A stretch of 64,000 bases of DNA from Gammaproteobacteria bacterium (lineage in GTDB: Bacteria > Pseudomonadota > Gammaproteobacteria > Burkholderiales > Rhodocyclaceae): contig JARFTZ010000046.1 of assembly GCA_029289235.1 (NCBI GenBank), positions 62,001 to 126,000 of the forward strand, in the 5' to 3' direction. Below, one piece after another: positions 51,179 to 59,327 of this stretch (position 1 is the first letter of the stretch; every line of letters starts with the position of its first letter). The notes below the pieces were generated by a model that was not told the origin of the DNA, made no database searches, and saw only the letters and a program-made list of their open reading frames with translations. The translations under genes and the position numbers were made by a program.

Positions 51179-51889
51179 TCACCGCCCACTGTAGCGCATC
51201 GACTTCAGGTAGGTGAACACGTTTTCGCGCGGCACCATCTCGCCGACCGCGCAGCCTTTTTCGCTGAGTGCGCCGGTCGGGCAGACGTGCACGCACTTGC
51301 TGCACGAGGTGCACGACGGTGATTCGCCCCACGGCTGGTGCAGGTCGGTGACCATCACCGAGTTGATGCCGCGTCCCATGACGTTCCACGTCCTAGCCCC
51401 CTCCACTTCCTCGCACGCCCGCATGCAGCGGGTGCACAGCACACAGCGGTTCGGGTCGTAGTTGAAGCGCACGTGCGACGCATCGACCTTCAGGCGCGGA
51501 TAACGATACGGATAGCGCGTGTGATGCACACCCAGTCGCTGCGCCAGCGCCTGCAGTTCGCAATGCCCGTTCGAAACGCAGGCCGCGCAAATGTGGTTTC
51601 GCTCGGCCAACAGCAGTTCGACGATCATCTTGCGGTACTTGCCTACCTTCGGCGAATCGACGGTGACGTCCATTCCCTCGACGATCGTCGTCGCGCAGGC
51701 TGGCAGCAGGCGCGGCACACCCCGAACCTCGACCATGCAGAGGCGGCAGGCACCGACGTTCGAGAGTCCCTTGAAGCTGCAAAGAGTCGGAATGAAGATG
51801 TCGTTGGTCCGTGCCACGTCGAGGATCGTGCTGCCCTCGTCGGCCTTGATCTCCGTGCCGGCAATCTTCAGCGTGATGATTTTCGGCAT
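51179..51889 (-). CDS. hoxU: Bidirectional hydrogenase diaphorase subunit HoxU
   Basis: A 236-residue electron-transfer subunit related to the N-terminal part of NuoG. A plant-type [2Fe-2S] domain comes first (CSFKGLSNVGACRLCMVEV, then ACATTI). A His/Cys [4Fe-4S] site follows (HICAACVSNGHCELQ). Two ferredoxin-like [4Fe-4S] motifs are CVLCTRCMRACEE and CTSCSKCVHVCPTGAL. It passes electrons between HoxF and the HoxY cluster. GAGG precedes the ATG, four bases after hoxF. Last subunit gene of the operon. Confidence 0.93.
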   Translation of the reverse strand: MPKIITLKIAGTEIKADEGSTILDVARTNDIFIPTLCSFKGLSNVGACRLCMVEVRGVPRLLPACATTIVEGMDVTVDSPKVGKYRKMIVELLLAERNHICAACVSNGHCELQALAQRLGVHHTRYPYRYPRLKVDASHVRFNYDPNRCVLCTRCMRACEEVEGARTWNVMGRGINSVMVTDLHQPWGESPSCTSCSKCVHVCPTGALSEKGCAVGEMVPRENVFTYLKSMRYSGR

Positions 51890-51893
51890 GACC

Positions 51894-54800
51894 TCACTCC
51901 TTCGCCGAACAGGTTTCGCGAACGTCGCAGCGCAGGCAGCGGCCGCTTTCCGCGGCGGCCTGGGCTTGCGTCAGGCCGCGCATGACCTCCGCGAAATTGG
52001 CGCGGCGCTGCGCTGCGGGCATTTCTTCGGAAACGTTGCGTGCGCCGCCCTCCGGCTCGGGCGGAACGGCCTGAGCCACATCAAACGTGCCGAGCAAGGC
52101 CGGCAGGCGGTCCTGCCCGGTCAGGATGTGGTCGATCGCCCGCGCGGCGGCCTTGCCCGTTGCCATCGTCGAGGAGACATTCGAGGCTCCGGTTACAAGG
52201 TCGCCGCCGGCGAAAACCCGCGGCCGATTGGTTTCGTACGTCACCCAGTCGGCCGCCGCCGTGTCGTTCTCGCGCACATGGATGCCGAAGCGGCGCAGCG
52301 GCTCGGCGTCCGGCCGCTCGCCGATGGCCAGGATGATGTTATCGCACGGCACGACGATCTTCTCGCTGGTCGACATCGGCCGCCGCCGCCCGTCGAGCGT
52401 GTAGTCGCCGAGCTTGGTGCGCATCAGCTCGATGCCGGTGACGCGGCCGCGCTTGTCGGTGACCACCCGCTGCGGCGCGACGAGGAATTGCAGCCTGACG
52501 CCTTCGGCTTCGGCGTCAGTGACTTCCTCGGCGATCGCCGGCATCTCCTGCCGCTCGCGGCGATAGGCGATGGTCACTTCACAGCCGAGGCGCAGCGCGG
52601 TGCGCGCCGAATCGACCGCCGCGTTGCCACCGCCGATGACAACGACCTTCTGGCCGATCTGCGTCGGCTCGCCGCGCGCCACCTGTTCGAGAAAGTGGAT
52701 CGCGTGCCAGACGCTCGGCGATTCCTCGCCGGTGATCCCGGCTCTCGCCGCCTTCCACGTGCCGGTGGCGAGAAACACCGCGTCGTTCTCGGCTTCGAGC
52801 ACATCGAGCGACACGCCGGCGCCGAGCTTCTGGCCGAAGCGGAAGGTCACGCCGAGACCGGCGATGATTTCCAGTTCTTTGCTCAGCATGTCCTTGGGCA
52901 AGCGGTACTGCGGCAGCGAGTAGCGCAGCATGCCGCCGGCTTCCTCGCGCGCCTCGTGGATCGTCACGTCGTGACCGAGCAGCGCCAGATAGAATCCCGC
53001 CGCCAGCCCGGAAGGACCGGCGCCGACGATGGCGATCTTCTTCCCGGTCGCCGCCATGCGCCGACCGGCGAGCCGCGTCCGCACTTCATCGAGCAGCGGC
53101 CCGCCGAAAACCTGGTCGGAGATGAAGCGATGCACTTCGCGCATATTGAGCGGTGCATCCACCGTCTTGCGCCGGCACTGGCTCTCGCACGGATGCTGGC
53201 AGATGCGCCCGGTCGAGCCGGGCAGCGGATTGTCGAGCCAGATCATCTCGGCGGCATCGGCGATGCGCCCCTCCTTCGTCAGTTCCAGGAATTGCGGGAT
53301 GCGCATGTGCAGCGGGCACGAGTTCTCGCACGGCGAGAGGAACAGGTCCTCGCAGACGCCGGCCCGGCAGCGGCGGGCGCGCAGATGCTCCTCGTACTCG
53401 TGGCGGAAGTAGCGCAGCGTGGTCAGCACCGGGTTCGGCGCCGTCTGGCCGAGACCGCACAGCGACATCTCCTTGATCATCTGGCCGAGTTCCTCGAGAT
53501 CCTGGATATCGGATTCCTCTGCCTGCCCGCCGGTGATCTTCTTGAGAATGCGCAGCGCCTGGTCGAGCCCGGCGCGGCAGGGAATGCACTTGCCGCAGGA
53601 CTCGGAATGCGTGAATTCGACGAAGTAGCGGGCGACGTCGACCATGCAGTTGTCTTCGTCCATCACCACCATGCCGCCCGAACCCATGATCGCGCCGATC
53701 TGCGCCAATGACTCGTAGTCGATCGTCACGTCGAAGTTGTCAGCCGGAATGCAACCGCCCGACGGCCCGCCCGACTGCAGCGCCTTTACGCGCTTGCCGC
53801 CCGGGCTACCCTGGCCAATGTCGTAGATGACGTTCTTCAGCGGCGTGCCCAGCGGCAGTTCGACGAGACCGGTGTTCCTGATCTTGCCGACCAGCGAAAA
53901 AACCTTGGTGCCAGTACTTTGCGCCGTGCCGATCTCGCTGAACCAGGCGCCGCCGCGTGCGACGATGACCGGGACGTTGCACCAGGTCTCGACGTTGTTG
54001 ATGTTTGTCGGTTTGCCCCACAACCCTTTCTGCGCCGGGAACGGCGGACGCGGGCGCGGACGTCCGGCGCGGCCTTCGAGCGATTCGATCATCGCGGTTT
54101 CCTCGCCGCAAACGAAGGCGCCGGCGCCTTCGACCAGCTTGATGTCGAAGCAAAAGCTGGTGCCCAGCACGTTGTCGCCAATCAGCCCGAATTCACGCGC
54201 CTCGGCGACGGCGCGCTTCAGGCGCTGCACGGCCAGCGGATACTCGGCGCGCAGGTAGACGATTCCCTCGCTCGCCCCCGTGGCGAAAGCGCCGATCAGC
54301 ATGCCCTCGATGAGCATGTGCGGGTCGCTCTCGATCTCGTTGCGGTTCATGTACGCGCCGGGGTCGCCCTCGTCGGCGTTGCAGATGATGTACTTCTGGT
54401 CGGCCACGGTCTTGCTCAGCAGGTCCCATTTCACCCCGGTCGGGTAGCCCGCGCCGCCGCGTCCGCGCAGCTTCGACTTCTTCACTTCCTCGATGATCTC
54501 GGTGACGTTCGGCTTCTGCGTCGCCTGATAGAAGGCGTGGTAGCCGCCGACGGCGATGTACTCCTCGATGTCTTCGGGATTGATCAACCCGCAATTGCGC
54601 AGGACGATCTTCTTCTGTCCCTTGAAGAACGGGATTTCGTTCCAGTGCGGCAACTCGGGAAGGCCGCGCCCGTACATCACGTGGCCGGTCAGGTGGTCCC
54701 ACTCCTCGATCTTGCAGATGGCCTTTTCTAGCGGCGGCTGGCGCAAGGCGATGGCCTGGACGATGGCGGCGGCATCGTCGGGCTTGACCTCGCCGAGTAC

Positions 54801-55055
54801 GGCAAGCGGCAAGCCGGGGATATGCACATTGACCAGCGGCTCGGCGGCGCAGAAGCCGAAGCAGCCGACCGGCGTCAGTTGCGCATCCACCCCTTGCCTT
54901 TCAAGTTCCCGCTCCAACGCCTGGAACACCTCGCGCGCCCCGTTGCCCATGCCGCACGTCCCCATGCCGACGCCGATGCGCGGCTTGCCCGGCAGGAGCT
55001 TCATCAACCCCGTGCGACGGATGTCGTGCAGGCCGTCGAGATCGTGGATTCTCAT
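51894..55055 (-). CDS. HoxF/NuoF-like NADH module fused to GltD/NfnB-like NADPH module
   Basis: A 1053-residue fusion. Residues 1-110: thioredoxin-like [2Fe-2S] domain with only three of four Cys seen (C34, C65, C69). Residues 145-550: NuoF domain with FMN/NADH loops (RGRGGAGYPTGVKW at 197-210, CNADEGDPGAYMNR) and the [4Fe-4S] site SCGKCIPC plus SLCGLG. Residues 565-1053: complete GltD-type flavoprotein with N-terminal Fe-S Cys (CENSC, RICQHPCESQC), FAD motif IAIVGAGPSGLAAGF and second Rossmann motif VVVIGGGNAAVDSARTA followed by YRRERQEMP, the NADPH type. It overlaps hoxE by ATGA. No stop or frameshift at the junction. Ordinary HoxF is about half this length. Confidence 0.92.
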   Translation of the reverse strand: MRIHDLDGLHDIRRTGLMKLLPGKPRIGVGMGTCGMGNGAREVFQALERELERQGVDAQLTPVGCFGFCAAEPLVNVHIPGLPLAVLGEVKPDDAAAIVQAIALRQPPLEKAICKIEEWDHLTGHVMYGRGLPELPHWNEIPFFKGQKKIVLRNCGLINPEDIEEYIAVGGYHAFYQATQKPNVTEIIEEVKKSKLRGRGGAGYPTGVKWDLLSKTVADQKYIICNADEGDPGAYMNRNEIESDPHMLIEGMLIGAFATGASEGIVYLRAEYPLAVQRLKRAVAEAREFGLIGDNVLGTSFCFDIKLVEGAGAFVCGEETAMIESLEGRAGRPRPRPPFPAQKGLWGKPTNINNVETWCNVPVIVARGGAWFSEIGTAQSTGTKVFSLVGKIRNTGLVELPLGTPLKNVIYDIGQGSPGGKRVKALQSGGPSGGCIPADNFDVTIDYESLAQIGAIMGSGGMVVMDEDNCMVDVARYFVEFTHSESCGKCIPCRAGLDQALRILKKITGGQAEESDIQDLEELGQMIKEMSLCGLGQTAPNPVLTTLRYFRHEYEEHLRARRCRAGVCEDLFLSPCENSCPLHMRIPQFLELTKEGRIADAAEMIWLDNPLPGSTGRICQHPCESQCRRKTVDAPLNMREVHRFISDQVFGGPLLDEVRTRLAGRRMAATGKKIAIVGAGPSGLAAGFYLALLGHDVTIHEAREEAGGMLRYSLPQYRLPKDMLSKELEIIAGLGVTFRFGQKLGAGVSLDVLEAENDAVFLATGTWKAARAGITGEESPSVWHAIHFLEQVARGEPTQIGQKVVVIGGGNAAVDSARTALRLGCEVTIAYRRERQEMPAIAEEVTDAEAEGVRLQFLVAPQRVVTDKRGRVTGIELMRTKLGDYTLDGRRRPMSTSEKIVVPCDNIILAIGERPDAEPLRRFGIHVRENDTAAADWVTYETNRPRVFAGGDLVTGASNVSSTMATGKAAARAIDHILTGQDRLPALLGTFDVAQAVPPEPEGGARNVSEEMPAAQRRANFAEVMRGLTQAQAAAESGRCLRCDVRETCSAKE

Positions 55056-55573
55056 GATGCGGTCCCTTTATCAATGGCCGATACGAGCTTCTTCAGCTTG
55101 AAGTCGCTGACGTGCCCGTAGATCTCGTGGTCGATCGCCGCGACCGGCGCCAGCGCGCACTGGCCGAAGCAGGCGACGGTGCGAATGGTCATCCCGAAAT
55201 CGGGGGTGGTGAAGGACGTTGCGCTTCCGGCTTCGTCATCCTCGTGGAAGCCGGCACTGGCCTTCAGCGCATCGAGCAATTGCTTCGAGCCGCGCGTGTG
55301 GCAGGCGGTGCCCCGGCAGACGGTCACGGTGTGCCGTCCCTGCGGCGCGAGGTTGAAGAACGAATAGAAGGTGGCGACGCTGAGCACCTGCGAGCGCGAC
55401 ACGCCCATGCGGCACGCCACGTAATCGAGGGTCTCGCGCGGCAGGTACTTCAACGGATGCGCCTGCTGGATTTCCTCCAGCACGCTCAGCACGTCGCCCG
55501 TCTTGTCCGGGTGCCGGGCAATGATGTCGTTGATGATCTCGTTCGGGAGAGGCGTGTTGTCAGGCGCAAGCAT
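55052..55573 (-). CDS. hoxE: Bidirectional hydrogenase diaphorase subunit HoxE
   Basis: A 173-residue NuoE-like subunit. The four [2Fe-2S] cysteines are in VCRGTACHTRGS and VACFGQCALAPVAAI. The N-terminal helical part has LPRETLDYVACRMGVSRSQV and SVATFYSFFNLAP. It docks on HoxF beside the FMN. ATG 55573 has AGGGA upstream; a longer frame would enter the palindromic repeat. The upstream neighbour is the maturation protease gene, with an inverted repeat between them. Confidence 0.93.
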   Translation of the reverse strand: MLAPDNTPLPNEIINDIIARHPDKTGDVLSVLEEIQQAHPLKYLPRETLDYVACRMGVSRSQVLSVATFYSFFNLAPQGRHTVTVCRGTACHTRGSKQLLDALKASAGFHEDDEAGSATSFTTPDFGMTIRTVACFGQCALAPVAAIDHEIYGHVSDFKLKKLVSAIDKGTAS

Positions 55574-55625
55574 TTTCGGTCCCTTTTCCCTTTCCTTCTC
55601 ATCCTTCGAAAGCCCCTGGCTCTTT

Positions 55626-55703
55626 GTCACCCCGGCGAAGACGGGAGTCCAGTTCATTCCGCTTCCGCGCGCTTTTCTGGATTCCGGCCTTCGCCGGAAT
55701 GAC
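55626..55703. repeat. Palindromic REP-like element
   Basis: Two 27-base arms at 55626-55652 and 55677-55703 are imperfect inverted copies around a 24-base spacer. Each arm has the GTCA(T/C)(T/C)CCGGCGAAG core and a GGA(A/G)TCCAG end that are familiar from dispersed palindromes in many proteobacteria. It sits between hoxE and the protease gene and supplies the last codons of the latter. Confidence 0.8.
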
Positions 55704-56205
55704 GGCCCCGGGGCAATTTGCCTTTCTTTCGCAGCCCGCTGAAAAACGCGCTTCCCTCAATCAACCCCACGGCTTCATCGATCCAGTGCGACGTCGCGGA
55801 TGACGTCGTCTCGCCGACGTCGAAGCTGAACGCCGGGATGCCGACCACCCAGGCTTCCGGTGCCGTGCCGAACAGATAGCGGGACAGACGAAGGAGGCTG
55901 GCCGGGTCGCAATGATGGGCAAGTGCCGACTCGTGCGCTTCGCCATCCTCGCGAACCCGTTCTACGCGCAGCGAAGCGCCGTCCTTTTCCGCCGGGTAGG
56001 CATCGAGGAACACCACGCGGTCAGCCATAGCGACGTCAGCGGCCAACTCTAGCGTGAGCTGCCGCACGACAATGGTGCGGTGTTCCGGGTGATGCTCGGC
56101 AAGCAGTCCGGCCGCCCGCACTCCGGCCGCGTCGTCGCTGCGCAGATCGTTGCCGTAACCGATGACCAGGGTCATCGGCAGCACCGTGGATAGTCGCTGG
56201 CCCAT
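55654..56205 (-). CDS. hoxW: Hydrogenase maturation protease (HoxW type)
   Basis: A 183-residue endopeptidase of the HycI/HyaD family that removes the C-terminal peptide of HoxH after nickel insertion. LVIGYGNDLRSDDAAGVRAA carries the first metal-binding acidic residue; VVFLDAYPAEKDG the second; and the His region is ALAHHCDPASLLRLSRYLFG. The last 16 or so residues (RHSGEGRNPEKRAEAE) are encoded by the palindromic repeat and are unlike the family. ATG 56205 is two bases after the hoxH stop; ATG 56175 is an alternative. Confidence 0.9.
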   Translation of the reverse strand: MGQRLSTVLPMTLVIGYGNDLRSDDAAGVRAAGLLAEHHPEHRTIVVRQLTLELAADVAMADRVVFLDAYPAEKDGASLRVERVREDGEAHESALAHHCDPASLLRLSRYLFGTAPEAWVVGIPAFSFDVGETTSSATSHWIDEAVGLIEGSAFFSGLRKKGKLPRGRHSGEGRNPEKRAEAE

Positions 56206-56207
56206 GC

Positions 56208-57635
56208 TCAGCCCCGTTCGCAGGTGTCAATCAACGCACCAGATGCATCAAACAGCTCGATGCGCAGCGGCATCTCGCCGAGCGCGTGCGTCGAACAGCT
56301 CAGGCACGGGTCGTAGCAGCGGATCACCGCCTCGACGCGGTTGAGCGCGCCCTCGGCGAGTTGCTTGCCGTCGACAAAACGCTTTGCGACCTGAGTGATG
56401 CCCTGATTCATTGCGAGGTTGTTGTGCCCGGTGGCGATGATCAGGTTGGCCCAGATGATCAGGCCGTCGGCATCGATGCGGTAATTGTGGATCAGCGTGC
56501 CGCGCGGCGCCTCGGAGATGCCGACACCTTCCCGCCTGTTCGGTCCGGCGGTCGCGCGCACATCCCGGCTCAGGATTTCCGGCGACGCCAGCAGTTCGGC
56601 AACACGCTCCAGCGCATAGACGATTTCGACGAGCCGCGCATAATGGAAGTGGAACGAGCTGAGCACCGCTCCCTCGGGCTGCAAGGCGCGGAAGTCCGCG
56701 AGCTCCTGCTCAGCCAGCGGCGTCCCCATGCGCTCGCAGACGTTGAGGCGCGCCAGCGGCCCGACGCGGTACAGGCCCGCGGGGTAGCCGACCGGTTTGA
56801 AATACGGCGATTTCAGGTAGCTGTCCGGCTCGACCGCCTCGCCGATGTACGTCGCGTAGTCCCTGGCCTCGATCTTGTCGACAACAATCTTCCGTTGCGC
56901 ATCGACGACACGCAGATGGCCGTCGTAGTGCTCGATCGCTCCGTCCGGACCGACGAGCCCGAGGAACATGCTCGGGAAGTTGGCGAAGCTGTCGATCTCG
57001 GCCTGGAAGTTGCCGATGACCGGCTTGAACCAGTCGAGCGTCTTGCGTGCAATAGCCAGTGCCTGCGGCAGTTCGGCCAGAATTTGGTCACGCACCGCCT
57101 CGCTCAGCGGGCTGGCGACGCCGCCCGGGACGATCCACGCCGGGTGGATGCGCTTGCTGCTCAGGCGTTCGATCATCTGTTGGCCGAACTTGCGCAGCCA
57201 GATGCCGTCCCTCGCCAGCTCCGGAAACTTTGCCGCCACACCGAGGATGTGCCGGTTCGCCGGATCGGAATCCATGCCCAGCAGCAGGTCCGGCGAACTG
57301 AGGTGGAAAAAGCTCAGGGCGTGCGACTGGATCAATTGCCCGAAGTTGATGACCCGGCGCAGCATCGCCGCTGCCGCGGGAATCGCGACCGCCATCAGGT
57401 CGTCGCACGCCTTGGCCGAAGCCAGCAGGTGGCTGATCGGGCAAATGCCGCAGGTGCGGGCAGTCAGCGACGGCATCTCCTGATAGGGACGTCCCTCGGT
57501 AAACTTCTCGAAACCGCGGAACTGGGTGATGTGCAGGCGGGCAACGTCGACCTGGCCATCATCGTCCAGTTTGATGGTGATCTTCGAGTGCCCTTCGATG
57601 CGCGTGACGGGATCGATGGTGATGGTCTGGGTCAT
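56208..57635 (-). CDS. hoxH: [NiFe]-hydrogenase large subunit HoxH
   Basis: A 475-residue catalytic subunit binding the Ni-Fe(CN)2CO site. L1 motif RTCGICPISH has C62 and C65; L2 motif DPCLSCSTH has C444 and C447. Beyond His450 there are 25 residues, the peptide expected to be cut off by the protease next door. The N terminus (ITIDPVTRIEGHSKITIKLD, FRGFEKFTEGRP) resembles the HoxH of cyanobacteria, placing it in group 3d. GGAGG precedes ATG 57635. No signal: it is cytoplasmic. Confidence 0.95.
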   Translation of the reverse strand: MTQTITIDPVTRIEGHSKITIKLDDDGQVDVARLHITQFRGFEKFTEGRPYQEMPSLTARTCGICPISHLLASAKACDDLMAVAIPAAAAMLRRVINFGQLIQSHALSFFHLSSPDLLLGMDSDPANRHILGVAAKFPELARDGIWLRKFGQQMIERLSSKRIHPAWIVPGGVASPLSEAVRDQILAELPQALAIARKTLDWFKPVIGNFQAEIDSFANFPSMFLGLVGPDGAIEHYDGHLRVVDAQRKIVVDKIEARDYATYIGEAVEPDSYLKSPYFKPVGYPAGLYRVGPLARLNVCERMGTPLAEQELADFRALQPEGAVLSSFHFHYARLVEIVYALERVAELLASPEILSRDVRATAGPNRREGVGISEAPRGTLIHNYRIDADGLIIWANLIIATGHNNLAMNQGITQVAKRFVDGKQLAEGALNRVEAVIRCYDPCLSCSTHALGEMPLRIELFDASGALIDTCERG

Positions 57636-57648
57636 GGGACCTCCGGAT

Positions 57649-58179
57649 TCAGCCAAAGCGTGCGCGGGGTTCCAGTTCCGGCATGCGCCCTTCGAGCAGT
57701 GCCGCAACCGCGCTGAAGATGATCTCCGCGTGCGGCGGGCAACCCGGAACGAAGATGTCGACCTTGACATGCTCGTGGACCGGCTTCGACTTCGGCAACA
57801 GGGGTGGAATCACCTCGTTCGGGATACCTTGGTTCGCCGAGGCGTTCTCTACGTAGGCCCGGCGCAGCAGTTCGTCGCGCTTGAAGTAGTTGCGCATGCC
57901 GGGCACGTTGCTGGTCACCGCACAGTCGCCAAGCGCCATCAGCAGCTTGGTGCGTGAACGGACCAGCTTGATCTTGTGCAGGTCGTCCTCGCTGCTGACC
58001 GCCCCTTCGACGATCGTCAGATCGACGTTCTCCGGAAACTCCTTGGCATCGACGAGCGGGCTGTAGACGAGATCGATCCTGTCGGCCACGGCGAGCAGTC
58101 GTTCGTCCATGTCGAGAAACGACATGTGGCACCCCGAGCAGCCGTCCAGCCAGACGGTGGCAATGCGTATCTTGCTCAT
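57649..58179 (-). CDS. hoxY: [NiFe]-hydrogenase small subunit HoxY
   Basis: A 176-residue short small subunit with one proximal [4Fe-4S] cluster. Ligand regions are VWLDGCSGCHMSFLDMDERL (C14, C17), LMALGDCAV and VPGCPPHAEI. The C-terminal cluster domain and Tat signal of uptake hydrogenases are absent, as in soluble group 3 enzymes. GGGGAGGGG precedes ATG 58179. It lies 13 bases before hoxH. The 125 bases upstream, after hypE, contain no gene and could hold a promoter. Confidence 0.94.
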   Translation of the reverse strand: MSKIRIATVWLDGCSGCHMSFLDMDERLLAVADRIDLVYSPLVDAKEFPENVDLTIVEGAVSSEDDLHKIKLVRSRTKLLMALGDCAVTSNVPGMRNYFKRDELLRRAYVENASANQGIPNEVIPPLLPKSKPVHEHVKVDIFVPGCPPHAEIIFSAVAALLEGRMPELEPRARFG

Positions 58180-58304
58180 GCTCCCCTCCCCGTGCTTCTC
58201 TCGGCCTGGCGGCTCTTCGCCTATCTCGTTGTTTTCACGGCCGGCCGCAGTTCGCAATCCATCTCCAGCATAGGAAAACGCACTACCAAATACAAAGCCC
58301 GAAA

Positions 58305-59327
58305 TCAGCAGATGCGCGGCAACGGCTCGCCCGAAAGCCAGTCGAGGATGCGCCGCCCGCCCAGCCGGGTGGTCATCTGCACGAAACCGTGCCGATCCTC
58401 GACGACCTCGCCGATGATCGCCGCCTTTTTCCCGAGCGGCTGCGCTCGCATCGCGGCCAGCAAGCGATCGGCGTCCTGCGGCGCGCAGAGGGCAACGAGC
58501 TTGCCCTCGTTGGCGATGTAGAACGGATCGAGGCCGAGAAACTCGCAGGCGGCCACCACCACCGGCTCGACCGGCACAGCCGCCTCCTCGATCCGCATGC
58601 CGACGCCGGATTGCTTCGCCAGTTCGTTGAGCGTCGTCGCCAGGCCGCCGCGCGTGGGATCACGCAGCGCGCGCAGTTCCGCGCCCGTGTCCAGCATCGC
58701 CTCGACCAGCCCGTTGAGCGGGGCGGAATCGGAGACGATCGGCGAGTCGAAATTCAGCCCCTCGCGCCGCGAGAGGATCGCCATGCCGTGCTCGCCTATG
58801 GAGCCGGAGAGCAACACGACGTCACCCGGCCCGGCGCGGTTGCCGGACAGTTCGAGCCCCTCGCGAAGCACGCCGACGCCGGTGGTGGTAATGAACACCC
58901 CGTCGCCCTTGCCCTTCTCCACCACCTTGGTGTCGCCGGTGACGATCAGCACGCCGGCGTCGGCCGCCGCACGCGCCATCGATTCGACGATGCGCAGCAG
59001 GTCGGCCAGCGGCAAACCTTCCTCCAGGATGAACGCCGCCGAGAGGTAGAGCGGCTTCGCGCCCATCACCGCCACGTCGTTGACCGTGCCATGCACCGCC
59101 AGGCTGCCGATATCGCCGCCAGGAAAAAACAGCGGCGAGACGACATGGCTGTCGGTCGACATCACCAGCCGGCCCGACGGCGGCGGCAGCACGGCGCCGT
59201 CGTCGCCCTGCGCCAGATACGCGTTTCCGAGCGCCTTGGCGAACAACCCCTCGATCAGGTTTGCCATGGCGCGACCACCGCTGCCGTGAGCCATTTCGAC
59301 GCGTCCGTGAAGCAGATCGAGCTTCAT
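58305..59327 (-). CDS. hypE: Hydrogenase maturation factor HypE
   Basis: A 340-residue PurM-like ATPase that dehydrates the thiocarbamate on its own C-terminal Cys to thiocyanate, the source of the cyanide ligands. The sequence ends PRIC, the conserved tail with the active Cys. AHGSGGRAMANLI, GTVNDVAVMGAKPLYLS, TGDTKVVEKGKGDGVF and RDPTRGGLATTLNELA are signatures. ATG 59327 overlaps the hypD stop (ATGA). Confidence 0.95.
   Translation of the reverse strand: MKLDLLHGRVEMAHGSGGRAMANLIEGLFAKALGNAYLAQGDDGAVLPPPSGRLVMSTDSHVVSPLFFPGGDIGSLAVHGTVNDVAVMGAKPLYLSAAFILEEGLPLADLLRIVESMARAAADAGVLIVTGDTKVVEKGKGDGVFITTTGVGVLREGLELSGNRAGPGDVVLLSGSIGEHGMAILSRREGLNFDSPIVSDSAPLNGLVEAMLDTGAELRALRDPTRGGLATTLNELAKQSGVGMRIEEAAVPVEPVVVAACEFLGLDPFYIANEGKLVALCAPQDADRLLAAMRAQPLGKKAAIIGEVVEDRHGFVQMTTRLGGRRILDWLSGEPLPRIC

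Noticed and set aside
51591-53711. A 706-codon open frame on the plus strand opposite the hox genes
   Set aside because: It is a GC-rich shadow of hoxU and the hoxF fusion; composition is Arg/His/Leu heavy, there is no ribosome site and no family motif. Similar long antisense frames at 352-2010, 1392-2699, 12914-14398 and 46086-47417 were rejected for the same reason.
58180-58304. N-terminal extension of HoxY starting at 58257
   Set aside because: The extra 26 residues are unlike any HoxY, and a strong GGGGAGGGG ribosome site stands before the internal ATG at 58179.
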